A DNA stretch of 64,000 nt from Actinomycetospora straminea (GCF_028737255.1 NZ_JAQZAN010000001.1:496001-560000), one strand, 5' to 3'; positions 37,885-47,746 are shown, counted from the stretch's first letter. The notes: generated by a model not told the origin, from the sequence alone. Made by a program: numbers and translations.

Positions 37885-38717
37885 CCGGCGATCCTGATCG
37901 AGGTCGTGGTGCCCCAGATGGCCAGGGTCAACAGGTTGTCCAAGACGGTGAAGAGGACGATCGAGTTGCGCACCGCGTTGCCGACGGCGACGCCCACGCC
38001 GGCGGGGCCGCCGCTGGCGTTGTAGCCGTAGAAGCAGTGCACGAGGATGATCACGAAGGCGAATATCAGGACCTTCATGAACGAATAGATGACGTCCTGT
38101 GGTGGCAGGAACAGGTTGAAGTAGTGGTCGTACGTGCCGGGCGACTGCGTGTAGAAGTTCGTGACCAGCAGTCGCGAGGCGAGGTACGACGCCACCAGGC
38201 CGATGACGTAGAGCGGGATGACGGCGATGAAGCCGGCGACCACGCGGGTCGTCACCAGGAACGGCAGCGACGGCACCGCCATGACCTCGAGCGCGTCGAT
38301 CTCCTCCGACACGCGCTGCGCGCCGAGCTGGGCGGTGAAGCCGGCGCCGACCGTGGCGGACAGCGCCAGCGCCGAGACCAGCGGCGCGACCTCGCGGGTG
38401 TTGAAGTACGCGGTGACGAAGCCGGCGAACGCCGAGGTACCGATCTGGTTCAGGGCCGAGTAGCCCTGCAGACCGACGACCGAGCCGGTGAAGAACGTCA
38501 GGGTGGCGACGATGACGACCGTGCCGCCGATGAGGGCCAGCGCGCCCGAGCCGAACGCCACCTCGGTGAGCAGGCGCAGGACCTCGCGCTGGTACCGCGT
38601 GACCGACTTGGGGATCCAGCCGATGGTGCGCGTGTAGAACGACGCCTGGTCGCCGAGGGTGTCGAGGACACCCAACGGCGCCTCGACGGCGCGACGTGCG
38701 CGAGAAGTGATCGTCAT
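37881..38717 (-). CDS. yrbEB: Mce ABC transporter permease YrbEB (MlaE family)
   Basis: Inner-membrane permease of the Mce importer. The 278-residue protein has five or six hydrophobic helices and the MlaE EExDAL-like motif VSEEIDALEVMAVPSLPFLV, which couples to the ATPase. Start ATG 38715-38717 with AGGA upstream; the TTG immediately before it is less likely. It is 47 bp downstream of yrbEA. Confidence 0.93.
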   Translation of the reverse strand: MTITSRARRAVEAPLGVLDTLGDQASFYTRTIGWIPKSVTRYQREVLRLLTEVAFGSGALALIGGTVVIVATLTFFTGSVVGLQGYSALNQIGTSAFAGFVTAYFNTREVAPLVSALALSATVGAGFTAQLGAQRVSEEIDALEVMAVPSLPFLVTTRVVAGFIAVIPLYVIGLVASYLASRLLVTNFYTQSPGTYDHYFNLFLPPQDVIYSFMKVLIFAFVIILVHCFYGYNASGGPAGVGVAVGNAVRNSIVLFTVLDNLLTLAIWGTTTSIRIAG

Positions 38718-38764
38718 CAAATCCTGGCCTGGGGAGCGGCGGTCAGAACAAGAGAGCTACTGGC

Positions 38765-39559
38765 TTAGAACTTGCTCGGCGGGACGAGGTTGAGGTAGAT
38801 CGCCGTCACGACCAGGTTGATCGCGAACAGCAGGATGAACGTGATGACCACGGCCTGGTTGACCGCGTCCCCCACGCCCTTCGGGCCGCCGGCGGGGTTG
38901 AGGCCGCGATAGGCGGCGACGATCCCGGCGGCGAGACCGAACAGCGCTGCCTTGATGAAGCCGACCAGCAGGTCGGTCGGCTTCGACAGCGCGGAGAAGC
39001 CCTGCACGTAGGCGCCCGGGGTGACGCCCTGCAGCACGACGTTGAAGTAGTAGCCGCCGGCGACGCCGACGATCGAGACCAGTCCGAACAGCAGCGCCGA
39101 GACGAGGATCGACGCGAGGACGCGGGGCACCACGAGCCGCTGGATCGGGTTGACGCCGAGGACCTCCATGGCGTCGATCTCCTCGCGGATGGTGCGGGCG
39201 CCGAGGTCGGCGCAGATCGCCGATCCGCCGGCCCCGGCCACCAGGAGCGCACAGATGACGGGCGCCGCCTGCTGGATCACCGCCAGCGTGCTCGCCGCGC
39301 CGGAGAACGACTGGGCACCGAACTGCCGGATCAGCGACCCGAGCTGCAGCGAGATGACCGAGCCGAACGAGATCGACACCAGCGCCGCGGGGAGGATGCA
39401 GACCCGCGAGATGAACCAGCACTGGTCGATGAACTCGCGCGTCTGGAACGGGCGCTGGAAGATCCCGACGACGACGTCGAGGCCGAGGGCGAACAGCTTG
39501 CCGGTCGACGACAGCGCGCCGGCCCCCGGGAAGTTGCCGGCGGCGAGACGAGAACTCAC
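38765..39559 (-). CDS. yrbEA: Mce ABC transporter permease YrbEA (MlaE family)
   Basis: Partner permease of YrbEB, 264 residues, with the coupling motif TIREEIDAMEVLGVNPIQRL and several membrane helices. The GTG at 39557-39559 overlaps the mceG stop (GTGA), so ATPase and permease are translationally coupled. Confidence 0.93.
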   Translation of the reverse strand: MSSRLAAGNFPGAGALSSTGKLFALGLDVVVGIFQRPFQTREFIDQCWFISRVCILPAALVSISFGSVISLQLGSLIRQFGAQSFSGAASTLAVIQQAAPVICALLVAGAGGSAICADLGARTIREEIDAMEVLGVNPIQRLVVPRVLASILVSALLFGLVSIVGVAGGYYFNVVLQGVTPGAYVQGFSALSKPTDLLVGFIKAALFGLAAGIVAAYRGLNPAGGPKGVGDAVNQAVVITFILLFAINLVVTAIYLNLVPPSKF

Positions 39560-41625
39560 GAGTCACCCCGGCGGAACATGCGCCGCAGGCCGCCCATGAG
39601 GCCCTGGTCGTCGTCCTCGCGGCCGCGCGGCACGCCGGTGTCCTGCGACTGCGGACGCGCCGTGCCGTCGTCGGCCGGCGCGGTCTGCTCCGTCGAGCCC
39701 GGACCGCCCTCGGCGGGGGGATCGGCGGCGGCCTCGCCCTGCGGGTCGGGCGCGGCGTCCTGACCGGGGTTGGGCTGCGCCCACCCCGAGTGCCCGGAGT
39801 CGCGGCCGGAGCGCTGCTGACCCGGCTGCTGGCCCTGGCCCTGCTGCTGACCCTGGCCCTGCTGCTGACCGTGCTGCTGACCCTGCTGCTGGCCCTGCTG
39901 CTGGCCCGCGGGGCGGGCCGCCATGGGCACGAGCCCGGCGACACCCTGGTCGCCGGTGCGGGCGGCCTGCTCGGGGTCGCCGCGCCAGTGGTGGCGACCG
40001 GTCGGCTGGTCGTCCGACGACCCCGACGAGGCCGCGGCGGCACCGGCGGCGGCACCGGCCGCGCCCGCCGCCCCGGCGGTCGCGACCTGCTGCGTCGTCT
40101 GCTGGCCCTGGTCCTGCTGGCCCTGATCCTGCTGGCCCTGATCCTGCTGGCCCTGATCCTGCTGGCCCTGGGCCCCGCCCTGCGCCTGGAACTGCTCGGT
40201 CGGCGTCTCGTCGCGGTGGACCTGCTGGGTGTCCTGCTGGTCCTGGTCCTGCTGGGCCTGGTCGTCCGAGCCCTGCTGCTGCTCGGGCGGGTTGCCGGCC
40301 TCGTCGGACTGCTCGTCCTCGCTCTTGGTGTGCTCGCCGGCCTGCGGGAGCACGACCGTGCCGCCGGCGTCCTCGTCGGCGGGGACACCGACCAGGGGCT
40401 CGTCGGACTCCGGCGGCGCCGGCGGGGCCTTGCGGGCCTCCGCGTCGGCGTCCGGGTCGCCGCTGCCGGCCTGGTCGCCCTCGCCCTCGCCCTCGCCGGC
40501 CGGGGCGTCCTCGACCATCGAGTTGTCCGCGGCCTCCTGCATGGCCTGGTAGCCGAAGGGGTCGGCGTCCTCGGGCGGGTTGTTGCGCGTGATCTCGATG
40601 AGCTCGGTGCGGTCCTGGTCCCGGGAGATGCCGTAGCGCTCCTGGTCCTCCTCGGTGAGCTGCTCGAGGATCGCCGTCTGCGCCTTCGGCGGCAGGGTGT
40701 GCAGGACCTGCATGACGCGGTCCTTGCGCCGCTGCACCGCCTTGCGCTCCGGGACGCCCTCGCTGACCTCGAGCTGCGGGTCGATGAACGACTCCTCGGA
40801 CTCCGCCGAGCCGCCCTTCTTCTTCAGCTCCTCCATCTCGGCCTCCATCTGGGAGGTGTCCTTCTCCTCGGACATCCCGATGGGACCGATGCGACGGCCC
40901 TGGAGGAACTGCTGGACGACGGGCTCCTCGGAGGTCAGGAGGACCTCGCGGGGGCCGAACATCACCAGGTTCTTGCGGAACAGCATGCCGATGTTGTCCG
41001 GCAGCGACCGCGCCGTCCCGAGGTGGTGGGTGACGATGAGGATCGTCGCGTCGAGCTGGGCGTTGAGGTCGACGATCAGCTGGTTCAGGTACGCGGTGCG
41101 CACCGGGTCCAGGCCCGAGTCCGGCTCGTCGACGAGGATGATCTCGGGGTCGAGCACGAGGGCGCGGGCCAGGCCGGCGCGCTTCTTCATGCCGCCCGAG
41201 ATCTCGCCGGGCAGTTTGTCCTCGGCACCGGAGAGCCCGACCATGTCGAGCTTCTCCATCACGATGTCCGAAATCTCCTTCTCGCCCTTGCGGGTGTGCT
41301 CACGCAGGGGGAAGGCGATGTTGTCGAACAGGTTCATCGACCCGAACAGCGCGCCGTCCTGGAACAGCACGCCGAACAGCTTGCGGATCTCGTAGAGCTT
41401 CGACTCCGAGCACCGCACGAGGTCGGTGTCGTGGATGAAGATCGAGCCCTTCTCGGGCTTGAGCAGGCCGATGATCGACTTGAGGAGCACCGACTTGCCC
41501 GTCCCGGACGGGCCGAGCAGGACGCTCACCTCGCCCGCGGGCAGCGTCAACGTCACGTCGGACCAGATGTTGGAGCTGCCGAACGACTTCGACAGGTTCT
41601 TGATCCCGACCTCGACGCCGGCCAT
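39556..41625 (-). CDS. mceG: Mce ABC transporter ATPase MceG with long Gln-rich C-terminal tail
   Basis: Energises the Mce lipid importer. The ABC domain (residues 1-250) has Walker A GPSGTGKS, Q-loop FQDGALFGS, signature PGEISGGMKKRAGLARAL, Walker B ILVDEPDSGLDP and H-loop VTHHL. A MceG-specific C-terminal region follows (QVLHTLPPKAQTAILEQLTE). Beyond about residue 370 the 689-residue protein is disordered: acidic, then GQQDQ repeats, a poly-Ala segment, QQGQ repeats, and finally a basic amphipathic end (LMGGLRRMFRRGDS). M. tuberculosis MceG (Rv0655) is about 359 residues, so the tail nearly doubles it. Start ATG 41623-41625 has GGAGGA upstream. Confidence 0.93.
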   Translation of the reverse strand: MAGVEVGIKNLSKSFGSSNIWSDVTLTLPAGEVSVLLGPSGTGKSVLLKSIIGLLKPEKGSIFIHDTDLVRCSESKLYEIRKLFGVLFQDGALFGSMNLFDNIAFPLREHTRKGEKEISDIVMEKLDMVGLSGAEDKLPGEISGGMKKRAGLARALVLDPEIILVDEPDSGLDPVRTAYLNQLIVDLNAQLDATILIVTHHLGTARSLPDNIGMLFRKNLVMFGPREVLLTSEEPVVQQFLQGRRIGPIGMSEEKDTSQMEAEMEELKKKGGSAESEESFIDPQLEVSEGVPERKAVQRRKDRVMQVLHTLPPKAQTAILEQLTEEDQERYGISRDQDRTELIEITRNNPPEDADPFGYQAMQEAADNSMVEDAPAGEGEGEGDQAGSGDPDADAEARKAPPAPPESDEPLVGVPADEDAGGTVVLPQAGEHTKSEDEQSDEAGNPPEQQQGSDDQAQQDQDQQDTQQVHRDETPTEQFQAQGGAQGQQDQGQQDQGQQDQGQQDQGQQTTQQVATAGAAGAAGAAAGAAAASSGSSDDQPTGRHHWRGDPEQAARTGDQGVAGLVPMAARPAGQQQGQQQGQQHGQQQGQGQQQGQGQQPGQQRSGRDSGHSGWAQPNPGQDAAPDPQGEAAADPPAEGGPGSTEQTAPADDGTARPQSQDTGVPRGREDDDQGLMGGLRRMFRRGDS
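40101..40170 (-). repeat. 15-bp tandem repeat in mceG
   Basis: Four to five copies of a 15-bp unit (CTGGCCCTGATCCTG on the plus strand) encode the pentapeptide GQQDQ on the minus strand. The first copy differs by one base. A second, less regular CAG/CTG-rich tract at about 39,826-39,905 encodes QQGQ-type repeats. Such repeats can change copy number between strains. Confidence 0.85.
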
Positions 41626-41982
41626 GCAGTTCCTCCTGCTTTCACCGTGGTGTCGACGCGCGAAACGCCCTGTTACCGACGCCCTCGAGCCGGCACCCCG
41701 CGAGAGGGGAGTCACGTCTACAACGACGGATGAGAGGGGAGGTTACTGATCCGGAAAGCAAGGCAGCCGCCGGGTCCCTCTCCGCCGGTCACGGGCACGT
41801 GCTGCGCCGTCCGGGTGGCGACGAACGGACGCTGCCACGCGATCGGTGGAGCGCGACCGACCGCTCGCCCCGGCGATCGGCGGCTCACCGCCGGGCCGCG
41901 CGACACCCGGACGCGCGGCGCCGGACGTGACCGGGACCACTCGCGATCCGGGAACCCGCACGTCCGACCCCGGGGACGACGA
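41626..41982 (-). promoter_or_regulatory. mceG upstream region
   Basis: 357 bp between mceG and the rplL terminator. It must contain the mce operon promoter. Short lower-GC patches lie at about 41,660-41,760, but no convincing -35/-10 pair or operator palindrome was found. Small frames here have poor composition and no ribosome-binding site. Confidence 0.35.
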
Positions 41983-42012
41983 CGGGGCGGGGACCCGAAG
42001 GTCCCCGCCCCG
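41983..42012 (-). terminator. rplL terminator
   Basis: A perfect 13-bp stem (CGGGGCGGGGACC at 41983-41995 with 42000-42012) closed by the tetraloop CGAA, 33 bp after the rplL stop. It ends the rplJL operon ahead of the mce operon. Confidence 0.8.
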
Positions 42013-42045
42013 TGCGTGCGGTCCTGCTGCGCTCGCGCGCGTCGA

Positions 42046-42435
42046 TCAGGTCAGGCTGATCTTCGCGCCGGCCTCCTCGAGCTTGGCCTTGGCCGCGTCG
42101 GCGGCCTCCTTGTTGACGCCCTCGAGGATCGGCTTCGGGGCACTCTCGACGAGCTCCTTGGCCTCCTTGAGGCCCAGGCCCGAGACGACCTCGCGGACGA
42201 CCTTGATGACCTGGATCTTCTTGTCGCCGGCGGCCTCGAGGACGACGTTGAACTCGTCCTTCTCCTCCTCGGCCGGGGCGGCGGCACCGCCGGCGGCCGG
42301 GGCGGCGGCGGCCGCGACCGGCGCGGCCGCGGTGACCTCGAAGGTCTCCTCGAACTTCTTCACGAACTCGGAGAGCTCGATGAGGGTCATGTCCTTGAAG
42401 GCGTCGAGCAGCTCGTCGGTGGACAGCTTCGCCAT
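42046..42435 (-). CDS. rplL: 50S ribosomal protein L7/L12
   Basis: The flexible stalk protein that recruits translation GTPases. The 129-residue product begins [20 protein letters not shown] (dimerisation domain), has the Ala/Pro-rich hinge ([19 protein letters not shown]) and the C-terminal domain ([37 protein letters not shown]). Confidence 0.98.
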   Translation of the reverse strand: MAKLSTDELLDAFKDMTLIELSEFVKKFEETFEVTAAAPVAAAAAPAAGGAAAPAEEEKDEFNVVLEAAGDKKIQVIKVVREVVSGLGLKEAKELVESAPKPILEGVNKEAADAAKAKLEEAGAKISLT

Positions 42436-42482
42436 GGTGGCGCTCCTATCGATCAGGGGTGGTGTGGGGGGGTGGGGCCGAC

Positions 42483-43088
42483 TCAGGCGTCGGCACTGGC
42501 TTCGGCGTCCGCGGACTCGACCGCGGCGACGGCCTCCTCCGTGCTGGAGCTGCCCTCGGCCGCACGCTTGTCCTGCAGGGCCTGCGCGAGGCGGGCGATC
42601 TGCGAGGCCGGGGCGTTGAACAGGCCGGCGGCCTTCGCGAGGTTGCCCTTCATGGCGCCGGCGAGCTTGCCGAGCAGCACCTCGCGCGACTCGAGGTCGG
42701 CGAGCTGCTCGACCTCGGTGGCCGAGAGCGCGCGGCCCTCCATGTAGCCGCCCTTGACGACCAGGGCCTTGTTGTCGCGCTGGAAGTCGCGGAGCGCCTT
42801 GGCGGCGTCCACGGGCTCCCCGGCGATGAAGGCGATGGCCGTCGGGCCGACGAGCAGGTCGTCGAGGCCCTCGACGCCGGCGTCCGCAGCGGCCCGCTTG
42901 ACCAGCGTGTTCTTGGCGACGGCGTACGTGACGTCCGAGCCCAGCGAGCGGCGCAGCTGCGAGATCTGCTTCATCGACAGGCCGCGGTACTCCGTGACGA
43001 CCATGGCCGAGGCGTCGCGGAACTCCGCGGCGATCTCGGCGACGGCCGCGACCTTGTCGGCGGCCGGAGCTCGCGTCGGGTCAGGCAT
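42483..43088 (-). CDS. rplJ: 50S ribosomal protein L10
   Basis: Anchors L7/L12 dimers to the stalk base. The 201-residue product begins [20 protein letters not shown] and has [20 protein letters not shown] and [11 protein letters not shown]. The C-terminal L12-binding helix ends in an acidic [18 protein letters not shown] tail. ATG 43086-43088 has a GGAGG-type site upstream; a longer frame to 43166 overlaps the leader. Confidence 0.96.
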   Translation of the reverse strand: MPDPTRAPAADKVAAVAEIAAEFRDASAMVVTEYRGLSMKQISQLRRSLGSDVTYAVAKNTLVKRAAADAGVEGLDDLLVGPTAIAFIAGEPVDAAKALRDFQRDNKALVVKGGYMEGRALSATEVEQLADLESREVLLGKLAGAMKGNLAKAAGLFNAPASQIARLAQALQDKRAAEGSSSTEEAVAAVESADAEASADA

Positions 43089-43331
43089 CCGCGCCTCCTT
43101 CCTCTGTCCTCGGGCGACCGCCTGGTCCGGGCCCGGAACGACGAAACGCCCCGTGCGCAGGCGCACGGGACGTCGGACGGCGCGGGCTGGGGGCCCGGCG
43201 GGCGTCGCGAGCCTCGTCCTCCTGCGCGGGCCGCCCCGTCGTGGGGCCCTTCGTCCTCGGCCGGGCGAGCCCGGCGAGGAGACCAGCGGTCTTCGGTGGA
43301 TCGGGGTTCGATCTGTTGTCAGTCTACGCGG
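43089..43331 (-). promoter_or_regulatory. rplJ leader, candidate L10 autoregulatory region
   Basis: The spacer before rplJ contains a strong small hairpin (CCCGTGCG, CAGG, CGCACGGG at 43150-43169) close to the start codon and TAGACT (rev. comp. of 43321-43326), a -10-like hexamer directly downstream of the rplA hairpin. In other bacteria the L10-L12 complex binds this leader to repress translation; that is inferred from position only. Confidence 0.4.
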
Positions 43332-43368
43332 CGGTCCCGGCGCCCTCCGCAGCAGGGCACCGGGACCG
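43332..43368 (-). terminator. Hairpin downstream of rplA
   Basis: A 9-bp outer stem (CGGTCCCGG 43332-43340 with 43360-43368) and a 5-bp inner stem are separated by one mismatch, with a seven-base loop. It starts five bases after the rplA stop and separates rplKA from rplJL. Confidence 0.6.
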
Positions 43369-43373
43369 GGCCC

Positions 43374-44084
43374 TCACGCCTCGGCGGCGAGCAGGTTCCG
43401 CGTGCGGTTCGGGTCGACGGGGATGCCGGGACCCATCGTCGTGGTGACGGTGATCTTCTTGATGTAGCGGCCCTTCGCGGCCGACGGCTTGGCGCGCAGG
43501 ATCTCGTCCAGCGCGGCGCCGTAGTTCTCGACGAGCTTCTCGGTGTCGAAGCTGGCCTTGCCGATGATGAGGTGCAGGTTGGCCTGCTTGTCGACGCGGA
43601 AGTTCACCTTGCCGCCCTTGATGTCGGCGACGGCGCGGGCGACGTCCGGGGTGACGGTGCCGGTCTTCGGGTTCGGCATGAGCCCGCGCGGGCCGAGGAT
43701 GCGCGCGACGCGGCCGACCTTGGCCATCTGGTCGGGCGCGGCGACGGCGGCGTCGAACTCGAGCCAGCCACCCTGGATGCGCTCGATGAGGTCGTCGGAA
43801 CCCACGACGTCGGCACCCGCGGACTCGGCGGCCGCGGCCGTGTCGCCGGTGGCGAACACGATGACGCGGGCGGTCTTGCCGGTGCCGTGCGGCAGGTTCA
43901 CGGTGCCGCGGACCATCTGGTCGGCCTTGCGCGGGTCGACGCCCAGGCGCATGGCGACCTCGACGGTCGCGTCCATCGACGTCGTCGACGTCTCCTTGGC
44001 CAGGTTGACGCCCTCGAGCGGGCTGTAGAGCTTGTCGAAGTCCACCTTCTCGGCGGCCTGCAGGTACTTCTTGCTGCGCTTCAT
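43374..44084 (-). CDS. rplA: 50S ribosomal protein L1
   Basis: L1 forms the mobile stalk that releases deacylated tRNA, and in many bacteria represses rplKA. The 236-residue product begins [20 protein letters not shown] and contains [20 protein letters not shown], the L1 signature. Confidence 0.97.
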   Translation of the reverse strand: MKRSKKYLQAAEKVDFDKLYSPLEGVNLAKETSTTSMDATVEVAMRLGVDPRKADQMVRGTVNLPHGTGKTARVIVFATGDTAAAAESAGADVVGSDDLIERIQGGWLEFDAAVAAPDQMAKVGRVARILGPRGLMPNPKTGTVTPDVARAVADIKGGKVNFRVDKQANLHLIIGKASFDTEKLVENYGAALDEILRAKPSAAKGRYIKKITVTTTMGPGIPVDPNRTRNLLAAEA

Positions 44085-44162
44085 GACTGTCCTTCGTGGA
44101 TCAGGTGTGGTGGGGGCTGCGCGGCCCTCCCACGGAGCGCCGGCCGGGTGGCCGGCGGTTGT

Positions 44163-44597
44163 CTACTCGGAGACCGTGAGGCCCATCGACCGGGCGGTAC
44201 CGGCGATGATCTTCGCGGCCTGGTCGAGGTCGTTGGCGTTGAGGTCCTGCATCTTGGTCTGCGCGATCTCGCGGACCTGGTCCTGCGTCACCGAGCCGAC
44301 CTTCTTGCTGTGCGGCGTCGCGCTGCCGGACTTCACGCCGGCCGCGGCGAGCAGCAGCTTGGCCGCCGGCGGGGTCTTGAGCTCGAAGGTGAAGGACCGG
44401 TCCTCGTAGACCGAGATCTCCACCGGCACGACCTGACCACGCTGCGCCTCGGTGGCGGCGTTGTAGGCCTTGCAGAACTCCATGATGTTGACGCCGTGCT
44501 GACCCAGGGCCGGGCCGACCGGCGGGGCCGGCGTCGCCGCGCCGGCGCTGATCTGCAGCTTGACGACCGCGGAGAGCCGTCGCTTCTTCGGGGGCAT
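44163..44597 (-). CDS. rplK: 50S ribosomal protein L11
   Basis: L11 binds the GTPase-associated centre of 23S rRNA. The 144-residue product begins [20 protein letters not shown] and has [20 protein letters not shown] and the C-terminal RNA-binding domain with [19 protein letters not shown]. It lies 36 bp after nusG. Confidence 0.97.
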   Translation of the reverse strand: MPPKKRRLSAVVKLQISAGAATPAPPVGPALGQHGVNIMEFCKAYNAATEAQRGQVVPVEISVYEDRSFTFELKTPPAAKLLLAAAGVKSGSATPHSKKVGSVTQDQVREIAQTKMQDLNANDLDQAAKIIAGTARSMGLTVSE

Positions 44598-44633
44598 GAC
44601 TTCCCTGTTCCTGTTCTGTCCGTGTCCCGGGCT

Positions 44634-45692
44634 CTAGATCTTCGAGACCTGATTGAACCCGAGCTCGACCGGGGTCTCCCGGCCGAAGATCGAGACGAGC
44701 ACCTTGAGCTTCTGGGCGTCGACGTTGACCTCGGAGATGCTCGCCGGGAGCGTCGCGAACGGGCCGTCCATGACGGTCACCGACTCGCCCACCTCGAAGT
44801 CGACCTCGACCGCGGGCTTGCCGCCGAAGTCCTCGGCACCGGCCTTCTCCGCGCCCTTCGCCTTCTTCGGCGTCTCCTGGCGCGGCAGGAGGAACTTCAC
44901 GACCTCGTCGAGCGTCAGCGGCGACGGCCTCGAGGTGGCGCCGACGAAGCCGGTGACGCCCGGCGTGTTGCGCACCGCGCTCCACGAGGCGTCGTTGAGG
45001 TCCATCCGCACGAGGATGTAGCCGGGCAGCACCTTGCGCTGGACCTGCTTGCGCTGCCCGTTCTTGATCTCGGTGACCTCCTCGGTGGGCACCTCGACCT
45101 GGAAGATGAAGTCCTCGACGTCCAGCGTCTGCACGCGGGTCTCGAGGTTCGCCTTCACCTTGTTCTCGTAGCCGGCGTAGGAGTGCACGACGTACCAGTC
45201 GCCCGGGGCCAGGCGCAGCGAGTCCTTGAGGGCCTGCGCCGGGTCGACCTCCTCCTCCTCGACCTCGGCGGCCTCGGCGGAGACGGGGGCCTCGTCGACC
45301 TGCAGGTCGTCCTCGGTGTCGCCGCGGGCGGCGACGTCGCCGGTGCCCGCCGACTCCTCGGGGAGGTCCGAGTCGGCCTCGTCGGCCGGCGCGCCCAGGG
45401 CGGCACGCGCCGCGCGCAGGTCGGCCTCGGGGTCGACCTCGGTGTCCTCGGCGCCGTCCGCGTCGGTGTCCTCGGCGTCGTCCGCGTCGGACTCCTCGCG
45501 CGCCTCCTGGGCGGCGCGGGCCACCTCGCCGTCGTCCAGCGTGGCGGGGTTCTCCTCGGTGCTCAGGTCCCCGTAGGTCCCACTGCCCTCGCGCACCATG
45601 ACGCCGCGCGTGCGCGACTCGCCCACGAGCTCGGGCTCACCGCCGTCGGGGGTGCCGTTCTCGGACTCTGCGCCGGATCCTGCGGAGGTCAC
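44634..45692 (-). CDS. nusG: Transcription antitermination factor NusG with acidic N-terminal extension
   Basis: NusG binds RNA polymerase and couples it to Rho or the ribosome. The 352-residue product has the NGN domain from about residue 160 ([43 protein letters not shown]) and the C-terminal KOW domain ([20 protein letters not shown]). The first 155 or so residues are strongly acidic and disordered. Mycobacterial and Streptomyces NusG also carry acidic extensions, but this one is long. GTG start at 45690-45692. It lies 68 bp after secE. Confidence 0.96.
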   Translation of the reverse strand: MTSAGSGAESENGTPDGGEPELVGESRTRGVMVREGSGTYGDLSTEENPATLDDGEVARAAQEAREESDADDAEDTDADGAEDTEVDPEADLRAARAALGAPADEADSDLPEESAGTGDVAARGDTEDDLQVDEAPVSAEAAEVEEEEVDPAQALKDSLRLAPGDWYVVHSYAGYENKVKANLETRVQTLDVEDFIFQVEVPTEEVTEIKNGQRKQVQRKVLPGYILVRMDLNDASWSAVRNTPGVTGFVGATSRPSPLTLDEVVKFLLPRQETPKKAKGAEKAGAEDFGGKPAVEVDFEVGESVTVMDGPFATLPASISEVNVDAQKLKVLVSIFGRETPVELGFNQVSKI

Positions 45693-45760
45693 TTCTGTCT
45701 CACTTCCTTTGCACGGCGGGCACCGCGGCGCGGTGCCCGGCCGGCCGCTCGGCGGAACGG

Positions 45761-46144
45761 TCAGCCGAAGAGGGCGAACACGGCCTTGGCGAAGACCCAG
45801 TCGAGTCCGGCCACCAGGGCCACCATGAACGCCACGAACACGAGGACGACGAACGTGTAGACCACGATCTGCCGGCGGGTGGGCCAGTGCACCTTGCGGA
45901 GCTCGGCCACCACCTCGCGCAGGAACCGCCGCAGCCGTGTGATCAGCGAGCCCTGCGGCTCGGCGGAGGCGCGGTCCCGCGTCGGGGTGGCCGTGCCCTT
46001 GCCGGGGCGGCCGCTCGCCGTGTCCGCGTCCCCGCCGGTGCCGTTCCCTGCCGCGCCGGCGCGGCGTCGACGGCCGGCGGCGGTGACCGGACGCGCGTCG
46101 TCGTCGTCGCTCGCGCGCCGACGCCGGCTGCTGTCCTCGCTCAC
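45761..46144 (-). CDS. secE: Protein translocase subunit SecE
   Basis: Clamps the SecY pore. The 127-residue product has a long hydrophilic N-terminus ([19 protein letters not shown]), then the conserved amphipathic helix and signature [20 protein letters not shown], and one transmembrane helix ([20 protein letters not shown]). GTG start at 46142-46144; the much longer frame upstream crosses the tRNA gene and is rejected. Confidence 0.95.
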   Translation of the reverse strand: MSEDSSRRRRASDDDDARPVTAAGRRRRAGAAGNGTGGDADTASGRPGKGTATPTRDRASAEPQGSLITRLRRFLREVVAELRKVHWPTRRQIVVYTFVVLVFVAFMVALVAGLDWVFAKAVFALFG

Positions 46145-46208
46145 TGCGCCGTCCTCACCGTCCTCGTCCACCACTCCGCCGGGCCGGCGGGCGTCACCGT
46201 CGTCGGTG

Positions 46209-46281
<73 letters not shown>

Positions 46282-46495
46282 GTGGCGGCCCCGGAGGACC
46301 GCCGCGGGCCGGTACGCGCCACCTCCGCACCGTCGACGAGCGCGCGGGAGCGACGGACGAACCGTCCCGGAGAACCATGGTACGCACGTGCTCCCCGACG
46401 GCCGTGCCCCGGCCCCGGCACCGCTCCTCCGGCCCGCCCCGGACCCTCCTCCCGGTGCCCGGCCGCCGCGGGCCGGTCTGCCAGAATTCTCGGAC

Positions 46496-47746
46496 ATGGC
46501 ATCGGTCACGTCGTCCTCGTCGGTCTCCCTGCAGCCCTCCGCGACCGACCGCCGCATCTCCGCCCGTGTCGGCGGGATCGCGGAGTCGGCGACGCTGGCG
46601 GTCGACGCGAAGGCGAAGGCCCTCAAGGCGGCCGGGCGTCCCGTCATCGGCTTCGGTGCCGGCGAGCCCGACTTCCCGACCCCGCAGCCGGTGGTCGACG
46701 CCGCGATCGCGGCCTGCTCGGACCCGAAGAACCACCGCTACTCCCCCGCCGCCGGCCTGCCCGAGCTGCGCGACGCGATCGCGGCGAAGACGGCCCGCGA
46801 CTCGGGCTGGCAGGTCGAGGCCCGCCAGGTCCTGGTGACCAACGGCGGCAAGCAGGCCGTGTTCGAGGCCTTCGCGACGCTGATCGACCCGGGCGACGAG
46901 GTGCTCCTGCCCGCGCCGTACTGGACGACCTACCCCGAGGCCGTGCGCATGGCCGGCGGCGACCCGGTCCAGATCGACACCGACGAGTCGACCGACTTCC
47001 TGCCGACCGTCGAGGCCCTCGAGGCCGCGCGCACCCCGAACACCAAGGCGCTGCTGTGGTGCTCGCCGTCCAACCCGACCGGCGCCGTCGCCCCGCGCGA
47101 GCTCGTCGAGGCCGTCGGGCGCTGGGCCGCCGAGCACGGCGTCTGGGTCATCGCCGACGAGATCTACGAGCACCTCGTCTACGACGGCGCCGAGCACGTG
47201 TCGATGCCGGTCGCCGTGCCCGAGATCGCCGACCGCTGCGTCGTGCTCAACGGCGTCGCCAAGACGTTCGCGATGACCGGCTGGCGCGTCGGCTGGATGA
47301 TCGGGCCCGCCGACGTGGTCGCGGCCGGGGTCAACATGCAGTCGCACCTGACCTCGAACGTCTGCAACGTCGCCCAGCGCGCGGCCCTCGCGGCCGTCAC
47401 CGGGCCCCTGGACGCGGTCGCCACGATGCGCGAGGCGTTCGACCGTCGCCGCCGGCTCATCGTCGAGCTGCTCTCCGGGATCGACGGCGTCACCTGCCCG
47501 ACGCCCCGCGGCGCGTTCTACGCCTACCCGTCGGTGGCCGGGCTGCTCGGCAAGGAGATCCGCGGCGAGCGCCCGCAGACCAGCGTCGACCTCGCCGCGC
47601 TCGTGCTCGAGCACGCCGAGGTGGCCGTGGTGCCGGGCGAGGCCTTCGGCACCCCCGGGTACTTCCGGCTGTCCTACGCCCTCGGCGACGACGACCTGCG
47701 CACCGGCGTCACCCGCATGACCGACCTGCTGGCCGAGGCCCGCTGA
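46496..47746 (+). CDS. Aspartate/aromatic aminotransferase-type PLP enzyme
   Basis: A class I PLP aminotransferase of 416 residues, best matching aspartate aminotransferase (AspC type Ib). Seen: [48 protein letters not shown], and the PLP lysine in [20 protein letters not shown]. The Arg near the C-terminus (YFRLSYALG) binds the substrate alpha-carboxylate. ATG 46496-46498. AGAATT lies about ten bases before the ATG, so the mRNA may have a very short leader. It is divergent from tRNA-Trp. Exact amino-acid specificity is not certain. Confidence 0.9.
   Translation: MASVTSSSSVSLQPSATDRRISARVGGIAESATLAVDAKAKALKAAGRPVIGFGAGEPDFPTPQPVVDAAIAACSDPKNHRYSPAAGLPELRDAIAAKTARDSGWQVEARQVLVTNGGKQAVFEAFATLIDPGDEVLLPAPYWTTYPEAVRMAGGDPVQIDTDESTDFLPTVEALEAARTPNTKALLWCSPSNPTGAVAPRELVEAVGRWAAEHGVWVIADEIYEHLVYDGAEHVSMPVAVPEIADRCVVLNGVAKTFAMTGWRVGWMIGPADVVAAGVNMQSHLTSNVCNVAQRAALAAVTGPLDAVATMREAFDRRRRLIVELLSGIDGVTCPTPRGAFYAYPSVAGLLGKEIRGERPQTSVDLAALVLEHAEVAVVPGEAFGTPGYFRLSYALGDDDLRTGVTRMTDLLAEAR

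Noticed and set aside
39790-41733. Plus-strand frame opposite mceG with a striking Leu-rich, membrane-like start
   Set aside because: The Leu runs are simply the reverse complement of the Gln codon repeats in mceG; there is no ribosome-binding site and no family.
41718-41961. Small minus-strand frames upstream of mceG
   Set aside because: No ribosome-binding site, poor codon pattern and no recognisable product.
42459-45860. 1133-codon plus-strand frame opposite rplJ to nusG
   Set aside because: Antisense to four secure genes with shadow composition; high GC suppresses stop codons.
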